A DNA stretch of 62,185 nucleotides from Verrucomicrobiales bacterium (lineage in GTDB: Bacteria > Verrucomicrobiota > Verrucomicrobiia > Verrucomicrobiales > DEV007): positions 1-62,185 of the forward strand of contig JAEUHI010000063.1 in NCBI GenBank assembly GCA_016795385.1, read 5' to 3'. Positions within the stretch are counted from its first letter, which is position 1. Each line of letters opens with the position of its first letter. Shown here one piece after another: positions 51,235-60,305 of this stretch. The position numbers were made by a program, and so were the translations under genes. The notes beneath the pieces are model-generated. The model made no database searches. It was given only the letters and a program-made list of their open reading frames with translations, and was not told where the DNA came from.

Positions 51235-54200
51235 ATGTTCAGCCTCTTCTTCATCCGCCGCCCCGTTTTCGCCGCGGTCATTTCCATCGTCATCCTCCTG
51301 ATCGGGTTGGTCGCGATGGTGGCGCTGCCGGTGGCGCGTTATCCCGACATCGCCCCGCCCACCGTCAAGATCTCCGCGATCTACCCGGGCGCCGATGCCC
51401 GCACCATCGCCGAGACCGTCGCCGCGCCGATCGAGCAGGAGGTCAACGGCGTCGAGGGCATGATCTACATGTCGAGCGTCAGCGCCAACGACGGTTCGAT
51501 GAATCTCACCGTCACCTTCGCGCCCGGCACCGACCTCGATACCGCGAACGTCCTCACCCAGAACCGCGTCGCCGTGGCCGAGGCCCGTCTCCCCGAGGAG
51601 GTGAAACGCCAGGGCGTCACCGTGAAGAAGCAGAGCACCGACGTCGTCATGTACCTCGGCTTCTCCTCGCCCAAGGGCACCTGGGATGACAACTACCTCA
51701 GCAACTTCGTCAACCAGCGCATCAAGGACGAGATCGCCCGCGTCCCGGGCGTCGGCAACGCCCAGGTCTTCGGGGCGGGCCAGTTCTCCATGCGCCTCTG
51801 GCTCGATCCGCAGAAGCTGCGCACCTACGGCCTCACCACCGGCGACGTCGTCAACGCCGTGCGCCAGCAGAACGTGCAGGTCGCCGGCGGCCGCATCGGC
51901 GGAGCCCCCGCCGAGGAGGGCGTCGCCTACGAATACACCGTCAACGTCCCCGGACGCCTCGCCGACGCCCCCGACTTCGAGAAGATCGTCGTGAAGACCT
52001 CGCCCGACGGACGCATCATCCGCCTCCGCGACGTCGCCCGCGTCGAGCTCGGGGCCGACAGCTACAGCCTCGCCTCGCAGCTCAATGGCGAACCCTCCGC
52101 CACCATCGCCGTCTACCAGATCCCCGGGTCGAACATCATCGCCGTCGCCGAGGGCATCGAGGCGAAGCTCGAGGAGCTCCGCCCTTCCTTCCCCGAGGAC
52201 CTCGTCTCCACCGTCATCTACGACAACACCGACATCATCCGCGCCTCCATCGCCGGGGTCGTCCAGACCCTCGTCGAGGCCCTCATCCTCGTCGTCCTCA
52301 CCGTCTTCCTCTTCCTCCAGAATTTCCGCGCCACCCTCATTCCCCTCGCCACCATCCCCGTCTCCCTCATCGGCACCTTCGCCGTGATGCTGCTGCTGGG
52401 GTATTCGCTGAACCAGCTCACCCTCTTCGGTCTCGTCCTCGTCATCGGCATCGTCGTCGATGACGCCATCGTCGTCGTCGAAAACACGACCCGCTGGATC
52501 GAGGAGGGCCTCAGCCCGAAGGAGGCCACCGAAAAGGCCATGCTCGAGGTCAGCGGGCCCGTCGTCGCCACCACCCTCGTCCTCCTCGCCGTCTTCGTGC
52601 CCACCCTGGCCATGACCGGCATCACCGGCACCCTCTTCAAGCAGTTCGCCGTCACCATCTCCATCGCCACCGTCTTCAGCTCGATCAACGCCCTCACCCT
52701 CAGCCCCGCCCTCTGCGCCATCCTCCTCCGCAAGCAGACGAAGGAACCGCACGGCTTCTTCCGCCTCTTCAACCGCGGGCTCGACAAAGTCACGGGCGGT
52801 TACCTCGGCATCACCCGCCTCGCCATCCGCCGCGCCGCCCTCGCCGTCATCCTCTTCATCGGCCTCGCCGTCGGCTCCGTCCTCGGGCTCGGCAGCCTCC
52901 CCACCGGCTTCGTCCCGCAGGAGGACGAGGGCTACTGCATCGTCAACGTCCAGCTCCCCGACGGCGCCTCGCTCCAGCGCACCAAGGCCGTCCTCAACGA
53001 GGTCAACGCCATCGTCAAGGCCACCCCGGGCGTCGAGGATTTCATGACCATCGCCGGCTACGGCCTCATCGACGGGGCCGCCAGTTCGAACACCGGCTTC
53101 CTCGTCGTCACCTTCAAACCCTGGGAGGAGCGCACCGATCCCCGCCTCCACCAGGCCGCCCTCATCCGCCAGCTCAATGGCAAGCTCATGCGCTTCAAGG
53201 ACGCCGTCGCCTTCGCTTTCCCCATGCCCTCCCTCCCCGGCGTCGGCACCTCGGGCGGCTTCACCTTCATGCTGCAGGACCGCGGGGGCGTCGGCTTCGA
53301 GCAGTTGCAGCAGGTCGCCCAGGAGCTGATCGAGGACGGCAACGCCCAGAGCGGCCTCGCCGGCATGAGCACCACCTTCCGGGCGAACGTGCCCCAGCTC
53401 CTCGTCGACATCGACCGCGACCAGGTCCTCCGCACCGGCACCCCGCTGCCCTCCGTCTTCGAGACCCTCCAGGTCAATCTCGGCTCCGCCTACGTGAACG
53501 ACTTCACCCTCTTCGGCCGCATCTTCAAGGTCTACGCCCAGGCCGACGCGCCCTACCGCGCCGACCCCGAGGCCATCCGCCGCCTCGAGCTGCGCGGGGC
53601 CTCCGGACAGATGATCCCCCTCGGCTCCCTCGCCAACGTCGAGGAGACCTTCGGACCCCAGACCGTGACCCGCTTCAATCTCTACCCCTCCGTCAAGATC
53701 CTCGGCCAGCCCGAGGGCGGCTTCAGCTCCGGCGAGGCCATCGAGATCATGGAGGACATGGCCGCTCGGAAGCTGCCCGAGAGCATGGGCTACAACTGGT
53801 CCGAGCTCTCCTACCAGGAGAAAATGGCGACCGGCTCCACCGGCCTCATCTTCCTTTTCTCCATCGTCCTCGTCTACCTCGTCCTCGCCGCCCAATACGA
53901 GAGCTGGTCCATCCCCATCTCCGTCGTCCTCTCCGTCCCCACCGCCCTCCTCGGCGCTTGGCTCGCGATCCAGTGGCGCGGCATGGAAAACAACGTCTAC
54001 ACCCAGATCGGCATCGTCCTCCTCATCGGACTATCGACGAAGAGCGCCATCCTCATCGTCGAGTTCGCCAAGGTCCTGCGCGAGGAAGGGAAGACCGTCC
54101 TCGAGGCGGCGATCGAGGCCACGAAGCTGCGCTTCCGCGCCGTGATGATGACGGCCCTGTCGTTTATCTTGGGAGTGATTCCGTTGTTGATTGCGACCGG

Positions 54201-54357
54201 AGCCGGGTCGGAGAGCCAGAAGGTGATCGGGACGGCCGTGTTCGGCGGGATGATTGCGGCGACGTTTTTGAGTCTGGCGGTGGTGCCGATGTTGTACTAT
54301 GTGGTGCAGACCTTGGTGGAGAGGGTGGGGGGGAGGAAAACGCAAGAAAATTCATAA
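51235..54357 (+). CDS. RND multidrug efflux transporter, HAE1 family (AcrB-like)
   Basis: 1040 aa, normal length. The start MFSLFFIRRPVFAAVISIVI leads into the first membrane helix. The proton-relay acidic pair lies in VIGIVVDDAIVVVENTTRWI (TM4). Periplasmic porter and docking domains are seen, e.g. YPGADARTIAETVAAPIEQE, GVGNAQVFGAGQFSMRLWLD and LPSVFETLQVNLGSAYVNDF. The second half repeats the membrane bundle (IGIVLLIGLSTKSAILIVEF). It pumps drugs or other amphipathic compounds with proton antiport. The gene's last part (after about 54150) shows different codon choice from the rest. Confidence 0.97.
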   Translation: MFSLFFIRRPVFAAVISIVILLIGLVAMVALPVARYPDIAPPTVKISAIYPGADARTIAETVAAPIEQEVNGVEGMIYMSSVSANDGSMNLTVTFAPGTDLDTANVLTQNRVAVAEARLPEEVKRQGVTVKKQSTDVVMYLGFSSPKGTWDDNYLSNFVNQRIKDEIARVPGVGNAQVFGAGQFSMRLWLDPQKLRTYGLTTGDVVNAVRQQNVQVAGGRIGGAPAEEGVAYEYTVNVPGRLADAPDFEKIVVKTSPDGRIIRLRDVARVELGADSYSLASQLNGEPSATIAVYQIPGSNIIAVAEGIEAKLEELRPSFPEDLVSTVIYDNTDIIRASIAGVVQTLVEALILVVLTVFLFLQNFRATLIPLATIPVSLIGTFAVMLLLGYSLNQLTLFGLVLVIGIVVDDAIVVVENTTRWIEEGLSPKEATEKAMLEVSGPVVATTLVLLAVFVPTLAMTGITGTLFKQFAVTISIATVFSSINALTLSPALCAILLRKQTKEPHGFFRLFNRGLDKVTGGYLGITRLAIRRAALAVILFIGLAVGSVLGLGSLPTGFVPQEDEGYCIVNVQLPDGASLQRTKAVLNEVNAIVKATPGVEDFMTIAGYGLIDGAASSNTGFLVVTFKPWEERTDPRLHQAALIRQLNGKLMRFKDAVAFAFPMPSLPGVGTSGGFTFMLQDRGGVGFEQLQQVAQELIEDGNAQSGLAGMSTTFRANVPQLLVDIDRDQVLRTGTPLPSVFETLQVNLGSAYVNDFTLFGRIFKVYAQADAPYRADPEAIRRLELRGASGQMIPLGSLANVEETFGPQTVTRFNLYPSVKILGQPEGGFSSGEAIEIMEDMAARKLPESMGYNWSELSYQEKMATGSTGLIFLFSIVLVYLVLAAQYESWSIPISVVLSVPTALLGAWLAIQWRGMENNVYTQIGIVLLIGLSTKSAILIVEFAKVLREEGKTVLEAAIEATKLRFRAVMMTALSFILGVIPLLIATGAGSESQKVIGTAVFGGMIAATFLSLAVVPMLYYVVQTLVERVGGRKTQENS

Positions 54358-54466
54358 ACAACAATGAAGTAAGACGGCCTGAACTCTCGATCTGCGTCGA
54401 AAAGCGTAGAACGCTCAGCAACGAGAGTCACCGGGGACTAAAGCAAAATTCCCAGCAACAATCCAA

Positions 54467-54766
54467 ATGAGCAACCCTAATGAGAATCAAACCTGGTGGG
54501 CAGATTTTGTTTTTGGACTCCCGGTTATGGGAGTTGGGGTTTACTTGATGGTAGGAAGTGAGTGGGAACCCTGGTGGTCACTTTCAAGAGTAATGGGAGC
54601 ATTTGTTTTCTTTACCTCACTCACCTACATCCTTGTAAATTTGAATGCACCGGCGAGTATGCTTAGGCTGTTTGTATTTCCAATGGCTGGCACTTATGCA
54701 ATTCTTTGTATCATCTCAGCAATTTTAGCAATTCTCGGAATTATTCAATTGCTCTCCAAGCTTTAG
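54467..54766 (+). CDS. Small hypothetical membrane protein (99 aa)
   Basis: It starts MSNPNENQTWWADFVFGLPV. Three or four hydrophobic segments are visible (VMGVGVYLMVGSEW, VMGAFVFFTSLTYILVN, FPMAGTYAILCIISAILAIL). AT-rich compared with the genes to its left, marking entry into a compositionally different region. No family recognised. Confidence 0.55.
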   Translation: MSNPNENQTWWADFVFGLPVMGVGVYLMVGSEWEPWWSLSRVMGAFVFFTSLTYILVNLNAPASMLRLFVFPMAGTYAILCIISAILAILGIIQLLSKL

Positions 54767-54820
54767 ATTCCTATCTTCAAAGGATCTTAGCAAGGTCAGA
54801 GGTTGCCACAAAGAAATACC

Positions 54821-55420
54821 ATGAAAGAGGAGTTCTCGCTTACCTTCTCCCTCGCCAAGGAAGTCGAACCCTGGTGTGACGGCGTGCAAGGGCGGCTGCT
54901 TCAACCACAGTTCCAAACCGCCGATGGTAAGATCGACTCAATGATCATTGGGCTGACGGTCGATGTCTCGGAATTGGTTAGCAGCGCTTTCATGCCCGGC
55001 GAATACTGCATCTTCAATTGTAGTTGCGGGGTTCCCGAGTGTCGTGGATTTGATGGTATTATTGTCGTTCATTCCCAATTTTCGAACACCGTGGAGTGGA
55101 AAGTTCCCGTTCCGATTGCGATCTCGGATACTGAGTCGGTTAAAAACGTGCGTCTTTACCGATCCGTGAGAGCCGGAACAATCAATGGCTATCGTAAAGC
55201 GATTTTACGTGGAGTCAAAAAAGCAGCTGCATTAACGGCGAAGAGTGAGATGCCCGTGTTCTTGAAGCCGATGTGGCAGGATATTCCAAATCTGTTTGCC
55301 CGTGCCCAACAGTTGGAAGAAGCGCGGAAGATGCTCCATAAGAATTTGGATGTCAGCGGAGATACTGTGATCGATTGTTGGGGCCAGGAAAGAAAATGCA
55401 CCCGTGTAGCCGTCATTTGA
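54821..55420 (+). CDS. Hypothetical protein with Cys-rich CxCGxxxC motif
   Basis: 199 aa from 54821 (MKEEFSLTFSLAKEVEPWCD). The centre has YCIFNCSCGVPECRGFDGII, three cysteines in a CxCGxxxC pattern followed by a strand; this might bind metal. The C-terminal part is helical (RAQQLEEARKMLHKNLDVSG). No signal peptide. AT-rich like its neighbours. I do not recognise a family, though similar Cys patterns occur in small orphan proteins near toxin loci; that is only a loose resemblance. Confidence 0.6.
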   Translation: MKEEFSLTFSLAKEVEPWCDGVQGRLLQPQFQTADGKIDSMIIGLTVDVSELVSSAFMPGEYCIFNCSCGVPECRGFDGIIVVHSQFSNTVEWKVPVPIAISDTESVKNVRLYRSVRAGTINGYRKAILRGVKKAAALTAKSEMPVFLKPMWQDIPNLFARAQQLEEARKMLHKNLDVSGDTVIDCWGQERKCTRVAVI

Positions 55421-55646
55421 TCAGGCTTGAATCCTCAGTAGGATGTGGGGATTGGCCGGGAGTTAGAAATCTGGTGGGAGATCGGGGGTATAAACAAAAC
55501 TTCTTCAATTTAAATTGTCATTTCTCCGGGCATTTGCTAAGAAACTCGACAAGACGGATAATATTGACATTCTAAAAGATATACATTTTCATTTCGTGAG
55601 GTCACGCATCGCGCAACGACCCAGCAGTGAAAGTCAAAATAAAAAA

Positions 55647-55973
55647 ATGAAAATGAAATGGAGAGCAATTGTTCGTTTTTCCTTTGATAAGGACAAGAAT
55701 TCTCGGGTGAGGAATGAGGTTTTGTCGAAACTCACGGATTGCGGATTTAGAAAGACACGTACTGGTCAATGGGAAACGGCGGAGGGAGACCCAAAATGTA
55801 TATCCAAAACACTTTCAATGGTGTTTAACGAGCTTGCGTCCCTTTCTAAAAATCCCTTTGATGAATTCAGTTTGGATCACATTTGGGTGTTCATCGACAA
55901 AGTCAACATCTCCAAAGTCCGTTCTCAGACTCCACGGAAAGGTCCAAAACAGCAGACCAACGAGAGCTTGTAA
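55647..55973 (+). CDS. Hypothetical protein, possible ferredoxin-like fold
   Basis: About 108 aa from 55647 (MKMKWRAIVRFSFDKDKNSR). The ORF opens at 55515, but that part looks non-coding. Beta-alpha-beta rhythm: WRAIVRFSF, then a helix NEVLSKLTDCGFRKTRTGQW, then a helix KTLSMVFNELASLSK, then LDHIWVFIDKVN. This outline resembles Cas2/VapD-type small ferredoxin folds, but no catalytic residue set could be assigned. The preceding 226 bp hold no gene I can support. Confidence 0.5.
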   Translation: MKMKWRAIVRFSFDKDKNSRVRNEVLSKLTDCGFRKTRTGQWETAEGDPKCISKTLSMVFNELASLSKNPFDEFSLDHIWVFIDKVNISKVRSQTPRKGPKQQTNESL

Positions 55974-56294
55974 ATGCAAGTATTGCTTTGTAATAAGAGG
56001 GAATCTCATACAGTTATTCGAAATCGCTCTTTCATTTTTTTGAATACAGCATTTTCCTGAGTGGTTCATCGCTCTTCGAGAGGGTGGCAGCGATAAACTT
56101 ATAAATCGAAAACAAGATTTCTTCCCTGGAATTCGATCTTATTGGATTAATTTTCTAGTTTACTGTTGTTGTGAGCAGTGTTTCATTTGTTTGAAAGCTT
56201 TATGGACAGAATCGGCGTCACCATCAGAGGATGAAGAAATCATTTCCTGTGTAGTTTGTTATACATGACTTGAAGTAGCACTAATAAATTTTCA
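55974..56294. other. AT-rich intergenic stretch
   Basis: 321 bp without a credible ORF on either strand, no clear terminator or repeat. Its AT content is markedly higher than the window average, matching the flanking unknown genes. Confidence 0.5.
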
Positions 56295-57065
56295 ATGGGA
56301 AATAGAGGTGTTAGAAGAAAGTTGATCGAACAGCACTTCGTGCGCAGGCGAATGGCTTTAGGGAAACGTCTTTCGCTCCTCAATCAGGAGCTAAGTAAAT
56401 ATGATGTAGCATCTTTCGAGAAGGAGGCGAATCGGCAAAAAATTCTCAAAATATCGGGCGCTGTTGCTAAATCGTATATTGATCGAATCAAGGCATTAAA
56501 GGGCCCCAATAGGGATCTCGATTCTTCTGCTCGGTTTGGTTTACACAAAGAATTAATTGATAGATATGGAGCCGGTCTCATTGTCTGCAATCAAAGCCTT
56601 GAAAGATTCGTATACGGACTGAGTTCTCCTCTGGAAAAGGTCAACGAACCGTCTGACCTTAGAGCTTTCCTCCTTGAGGCTCTCGATTATGAGCATGAGG
56701 GGGCATGGCCGCTCGAAGACGAACTTCGTAAGCTTAGGACCACTCTTGAGCACAAAGAGGCTGCGCGTGCTAGATTCGCAAAAGCAAACATACAGTCACG
56801 ACAAGCAGGAAGAAGTGTGGCGGCTTCTCTTCGAAAATCGGAAATCTGCCCCTACTGTGAGAATCCACTCACAGAAAATGTCCATGCCGATCACATTATT
56901 CCAATCCATCTGGGAGGATTGAGCGTCAATCAAAACATGGTGTACGTTTGCGAAAAGTGTAATCTTGACAAGGGAAGTATGACACTTCTTGAATTTTGTG
57001 AGACACGTGAGATTGACTTTCTGAAAGTGGCGCGTCGCCTGCGCGCTTTAGGAAAAAGGATTTAG
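56295..57065 (+). CDS. HNH endonuclease domain protein
   Basis: 256 aa. The N-terminal two-thirds are helical and unclassified (RRKLIEQHFVRRRMALGKRL, LEDELRKLRTTLEHKEAARA). The C-terminal HNH module (about 190-240) has ICPYCENPL, then HADHIIPIHLGGLSVNQNMV, then YVCEKCNLDKG. These are the two zinc CxxC pairs plus the catalytic His in the DHIIP segment and the Asn. Such proteins cut DNA and occur in mobile elements, restriction and other defence loci. There is no methyltransferase partner nearby. AT-rich, suggesting recent acquisition. Confidence 0.8.
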   Translation: MGNRGVRRKLIEQHFVRRRMALGKRLSLLNQELSKYDVASFEKEANRQKILKISGAVAKSYIDRIKALKGPNRDLDSSARFGLHKELIDRYGAGLIVCNQSLERFVYGLSSPLEKVNEPSDLRAFLLEALDYEHEGAWPLEDELRKLRTTLEHKEAARARFAKANIQSRQAGRSVAASLRKSEICPYCENPLTENVHADHIIPIHLGGLSVNQNMVYVCEKCNLDKGSMTLLEFCETREIDFLKVARRLRALGKRI

Positions 57066-57178
57066 CAGTCGGTGTGAAAAAGGAATAAAGGCATTCGGAG
57101 CTTTTCGCGGAAACCCTGGCCGGGGGGGTTAAAGTGACGGACAATTTAAGAGATTTTGAGGTTGACCCCGCCCCCTAA

Positions 57179-58721
57179 GAGACTGTTGAAAAACCCCTTT
57201 CCGGAGTTTGCGTTGTGGGAGGAACGATTCACCTTTTGCAATGATCCGCAAGAAGAGCCTTCCGGGCCAGGACGAGTTCTGGGTGAAACGCGATTCGATC
57301 CGCGCGGGACGTGCGAAGACCTTTTACGACGGTCTCGTCGAACATCTGGATTCGGAGGGCTTCGGGGATTTCGTGCGCGAACTTTGTGCTCCGTTCTACC
57401 ATTCTGGCAGCGGCGGGCGTCCTCCCATCGATCCGGAGGTTTACTTCAAGATGCTCATGGTGGGCTACTTTGAGAAGCTCGGCAGCGAGCGCGGCATCGC
57501 CTCGCGTTGCGAGGACTCCCTGGCGGTGCGGCGCTTCCTGCGCTACGACCTCACCGAGGCCACGCCGGACCACTCCAGCCTCTCGGTGATCCGCAAGCGC
57601 CTGCCCCGCGAGGTTTACGAGGAGGTCTTTGCTTTCTCCCTGCGCGCCCTGCGCAAGAGCGGACTTCTCACCGGAGAGAAGCTCGGCCTGGACAGCACCA
57701 CGATGGAGGCCGACGCGAGCATGGAGAAGCTCGTGCGCCGTGACGACGGAATGTCCTACGCCGACTATGTTGCCGGGCTTGCCGCCGCCGAGGGCATCGA
57801 TCCGGAGGACAAAGGCGCGGTGGCCGCCTTCGACCGCAAGCGTCCCGGGCGCAAGACCTCCAACGAGGAGTGGGTCAGCCCCGCCGATCCCGACGCCTGC
57901 TTCGGACCGCGCAAGGACGGAGCCTGGGACATGCTCCACAAGGTTGAGAACGTCGTCGATCTCGATAGCGGAGCGATCGTTTCCACCGAAATCCAGCCCG
58001 CAACCAAGGGCGACGCCGATGGCATGGCAGCGCATCTTGAGACCGGTTTTCTCATGGTGGAATACACCGCCTCGCAGGTCGATGACAAAGAAGACGGTCA
58101 CGACGACCACAACGACCGCAACGACCACAGCGACGGGGATGGCGGCGGCGATCCTCCGAAGCGTTATGGAGTGGGCGACAAAGGCTACCACAAGAACTCC
58201 GAACTGACGGAACTCGTTGCGGCCGGGATCTGCCCGGTGATCGCCGAACCTTCCGGCAAGGGACCCTCACGAACCGACGAGGCGGCGGCGGAAGCCTTTG
58301 CGACAAACCTCGCCAACCGCCGCAGCGAAGACGGACGTGCCATGATGAAGGCGAGGGCGGAGAAAGTGGAGCGCAGCTTCCAACATCTCCTCGACCACGG
58401 AGGCGGCCGGAGGACAACCTTGCGCGGACACCTCAACATCGGGAAGCGGCTCCTGGCGATGGCCTTCGTCTTCAACGTGGCCATTTACCGGCGAAAGGCC
58501 TGCGGATACGGAACGCTGAAGCAAGCGCTTGCCGGGAATCGGTGGGAAAAGCCGTTTTTTGCCATCCTCCGGGCCATGGAAGGCGCTCTCCGCCGAATCG
58601 GCTCCCCCATGGCGCACCCGAACTTCACCGATCCTCTCCAGGTACGACATTACAAAGAACTTCAAGCCTTTGCCGCGTTGACACCCAGGCACGCCGTGTT
58701 TTTGCCTATTTCAACAGTCTC
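57179..58721 (+). mobile_element. IS1182-like insertion sequence
   Basis: Terminal inverted repeats of 13 bp: GAGACTGTTGAAA (57179-57191) and TTTCAACAGTCTC (58709-58721). Outside them CTAA occurs at both ends (57175-57178 and 58722-58725), a candidate 4-bp target duplication. The element carries one transposase gene. GC-rich, in contrast to the AT-rich DNA on its left. Confidence 0.75.
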
Positions 58722-58725
58722 CTAA
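57241..58725 (+). CDS. DDE transposase, IS1182-like
   Basis: 494 aa from 57241 (MIRKKSLPGQDEFWVKRDSI). The N-terminal DUF772-like part is GRPPIDPEVYFKMLMVGYFE and TEATPDHSSLSVIRKRL. DDE residues: Asp in LGLDSTTMEADAS, Asp in VGDKGYHKNSEL, and Glu in KVERSFQHLLDHGG. Between the two Asp motifs lies a low-complexity Asp/His/Asn stretch (DDHNDRNDHSDGDGGGD). It seems full length. Its TAA stop falls outside the right terminal repeat, within the flanking CTAA. Confidence 0.85.
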   Translation: MIRKKSLPGQDEFWVKRDSIRAGRAKTFYDGLVEHLDSEGFGDFVRELCAPFYHSGSGGRPPIDPEVYFKMLMVGYFEKLGSERGIASRCEDSLAVRRFLRYDLTEATPDHSSLSVIRKRLPREVYEEVFAFSLRALRKSGLLTGEKLGLDSTTMEADASMEKLVRRDDGMSYADYVAGLAAAEGIDPEDKGAVAAFDRKRPGRKTSNEEWVSPADPDACFGPRKDGAWDMLHKVENVVDLDSGAIVSTEIQPATKGDADGMAAHLETGFLMVEYTASQVDDKEDGHDDHNDRNDHSDGDGGGDPPKRYGVGDKGYHKNSELTELVAAGICPVIAEPSGKGPSRTDEAAAEAFATNLANRRSEDGRAMMKARAEKVERSFQHLLDHGGGRRTTLRGHLNIGKRLLAMAFVFNVAIYRRKACGYGTLKQALAGNRWEKPFFAILRAMEGALRRIGSPMAHPNFTDPLQVRHYKELQAFAALTPRHAVFLPISTVS

Positions 58726-58959
58726 ACCCCCGATCTTCCAACCAATTCGCCGTCGCCGCCCTCCCGCCACCCCCGTCACCGTTACCGCCCTCACCTCCAT
58801 GCGAACCGCACGCCTCCTCGGAACCGGCCGATCCTTCTACCACGTCATGTCCCGCGTCGTGGACCGGCGGATGGTCTTCGAAGCCAAGGACAAGGAGATC
58901 TTCCGCAAGATCCTCCGCAACCAGGAGGCCTTTTCCGGGGTGCGGATCGTGACCTATTG

Positions 58960-59047
58960 ATCGATGGGCCGAGGCCTCGCCCATCGCCCCTTCGGGCTGC
59001 CTTGAGAGGCAGTCTATGTCGCCGCCGCCCCTCCGGCGGCTCCATTG
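58960..59047. repeat. 88-bp hairpin-rich insertion in the RAYT gene
   Basis: It sits between codons for VTY and CLMSNHFH. A TTG flanks it on both sides (58957-58959 and 59045-59047). Inside are GATGGGC/GCCCATC around GAGGCCTC, GCCTTGAGAGGC, and CCGCC/GGCGG hairpins. Confidence 0.7.
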
Positions 59048-59420
59048 TCTGATGTCGAATCACTTCCACCTGCTCCTGGAAGTGCCCGACCAGGAAACCC
59101 TCGCGCCGTTCGACGAGGAAGGGTTGCTCGCCGTCCTCCCCTTGCTCTACGAGGGACACGTCGTAGAAGGCGTGAAGCAGGAACTGGAACGGGCGCGGGT
59201 CGCCGGGGACGAACGATGGCACCGGGAAATCCTCGCCCGCTACGAACGCCGGCGCGGGGATCTCGGGCTCTTTCTCAAAGAGGTGAAGCTGCGCATCACC
59301 TTCCACATGAACAAACGCCTCGGCCGCACCGGGACGCTGTGGGAAGGGCGCTACAAGAGTGTCCTGGTCGAGGACAACGAACAGGCTTTGCTGACGATCG
59401 CGGCCTACATCGATCTCAAT

Positions 59421-59486
59421 TGATTCGCTCCGCAAATCTCTGCGGTGTCGCTTCGCAAGCTTCCAACCGCTGGCGCGGCGAGGCAG
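59421..59486. repeat. About 66-bp insertion in the RAYT gene
   Basis: It lies between codons for IDLN and the RAGIV segment, where family members read straight through (IDLNPVRAGI). It is a multiple of three and opens with TGA. It contains small hairpins (CCGCA/TGCGG, GCTTCGCAAGC). Confidence 0.65.
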
Positions 59487-59999
59487 TCGATCCGGGCGGG
59501 AATCGTGTCGTCTCCGGAAGAGTACCGTTGGTGCGGTTACGCCGAGGCCGTCGGGGGCGGACGACGTGCCTTGCGGGCACGCGAAGGGCTCGGGCTCATG
59601 TTGGGCGAAGCCCTTCAGGATCCCACATTCCGCCAGGACTGGCGACGGACGGCGGCGCGATACCGGATGTTCCTCCATCTGGACGGACAGGAAATCGCGG
59701 GAGGGGCGGAACCCGGCCAACGGGGACGGCGCGGCCTGAAGACGGAGGTCGTCGAGGCCGTGGTCGCCCAAGGAGGAGCGATGCCGGTGCATGAGGTCCT
59801 GCGTCACCGCGTGCGATACTTCTGCGACGGGGCGGTGCTGGGCACGGCGGCGTTCGTGAATGCGGTCTTCGAGCGCGAGCAATCATCGGGAAGACGATTC
59901 GGCGAAAAACGCACCAGCGGAGCCCGCCGCATGCGCGGGGCGGATTGGGGAGAGTTGCGGGTGCTGCGGGACTTGCAGAAGGATGTGATCGGGACGTAG

Positions 60000-60305
60000 G
60001 ACGCCGCCCAAGTCTCGGTGTCGCCGTTTCTTTGGTGCGGGTGTATCGGATTTGAGGGACGGGCAAATATCGCCCGGTTCGACCAAAAAGTTAAACGGAC
60101 AGACAAACAGCGCTCAGGAAATGACTCGCAGAGAAGACCGGTTTCCGGCCGAGGGGGATGAGGGCGCCTCGAACCGATTCGGAGAAGCCGCAGTTTTGAC
60201 GGTTGCGTCGTTTCGAATTCTTAGTACTTTCAATGAATGTTGAATACGCTGCTTCGTCCGTCTCATTTCGGTTCTGGAATTCGCCTAGCGCTGCTTGGTA
60301 ATCGA
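60000..60305. other. Intergenic region before the DUF2341 gene
   Basis: 306 bp without a supported gene. A possible -35 (TTGACG near 60195) precedes an AT-rich stretch (TTCTTAGTACTTTC), which may be the promoter of the following gene. No terminator or palindrome stands out. Confidence 0.35.

Larger units (their letters stand above)
58799..59999 (+). pseudogene. Interrupted REP-associated tyrosine transposase (RAYT, Y1/HUH family)
   Basis: Three pieces of one gene. Piece 1 (58799-58957) encodes MRTARLLGTGRSFYHVMSRV through VRIVTY. Piece 2 (from about 59048) encodes CLMSNHFHLLLEVPDQETLA with the HUH motif HFH, then RTGTLWEGRYKSVLVEDNEQ carrying the likely catalytic Tyr, and ends AAYIDLN. Piece 3 (from about 59487) continues IRAGIVSSPEEYRWCGYAEA to a C-terminal domain (VHEVLRHRVRYFCDGAVLG). 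Two insertions, 88 bp and about 66 bp, bring in stop codons; the first also shifts the frame. Removing both restores a continuous frame of roughly 350 aa. Related enzymes mobilise REP palindromes. Confidence 0.85.

Noticed and set aside
54360..56294. Integron cassette array
   Set aside because: No integrase and no convincing attC core sites (GTTRRRY/RYYYAAC pairs) between the small genes.
58960..59486. Translational bypassing, intein or intron in the RAYT gene
   Set aside because: No protein-splicing motifs, inserts too short for introns, and no take-off/landing codon context expected for bypassing; hairpin-element insertion is simpler.
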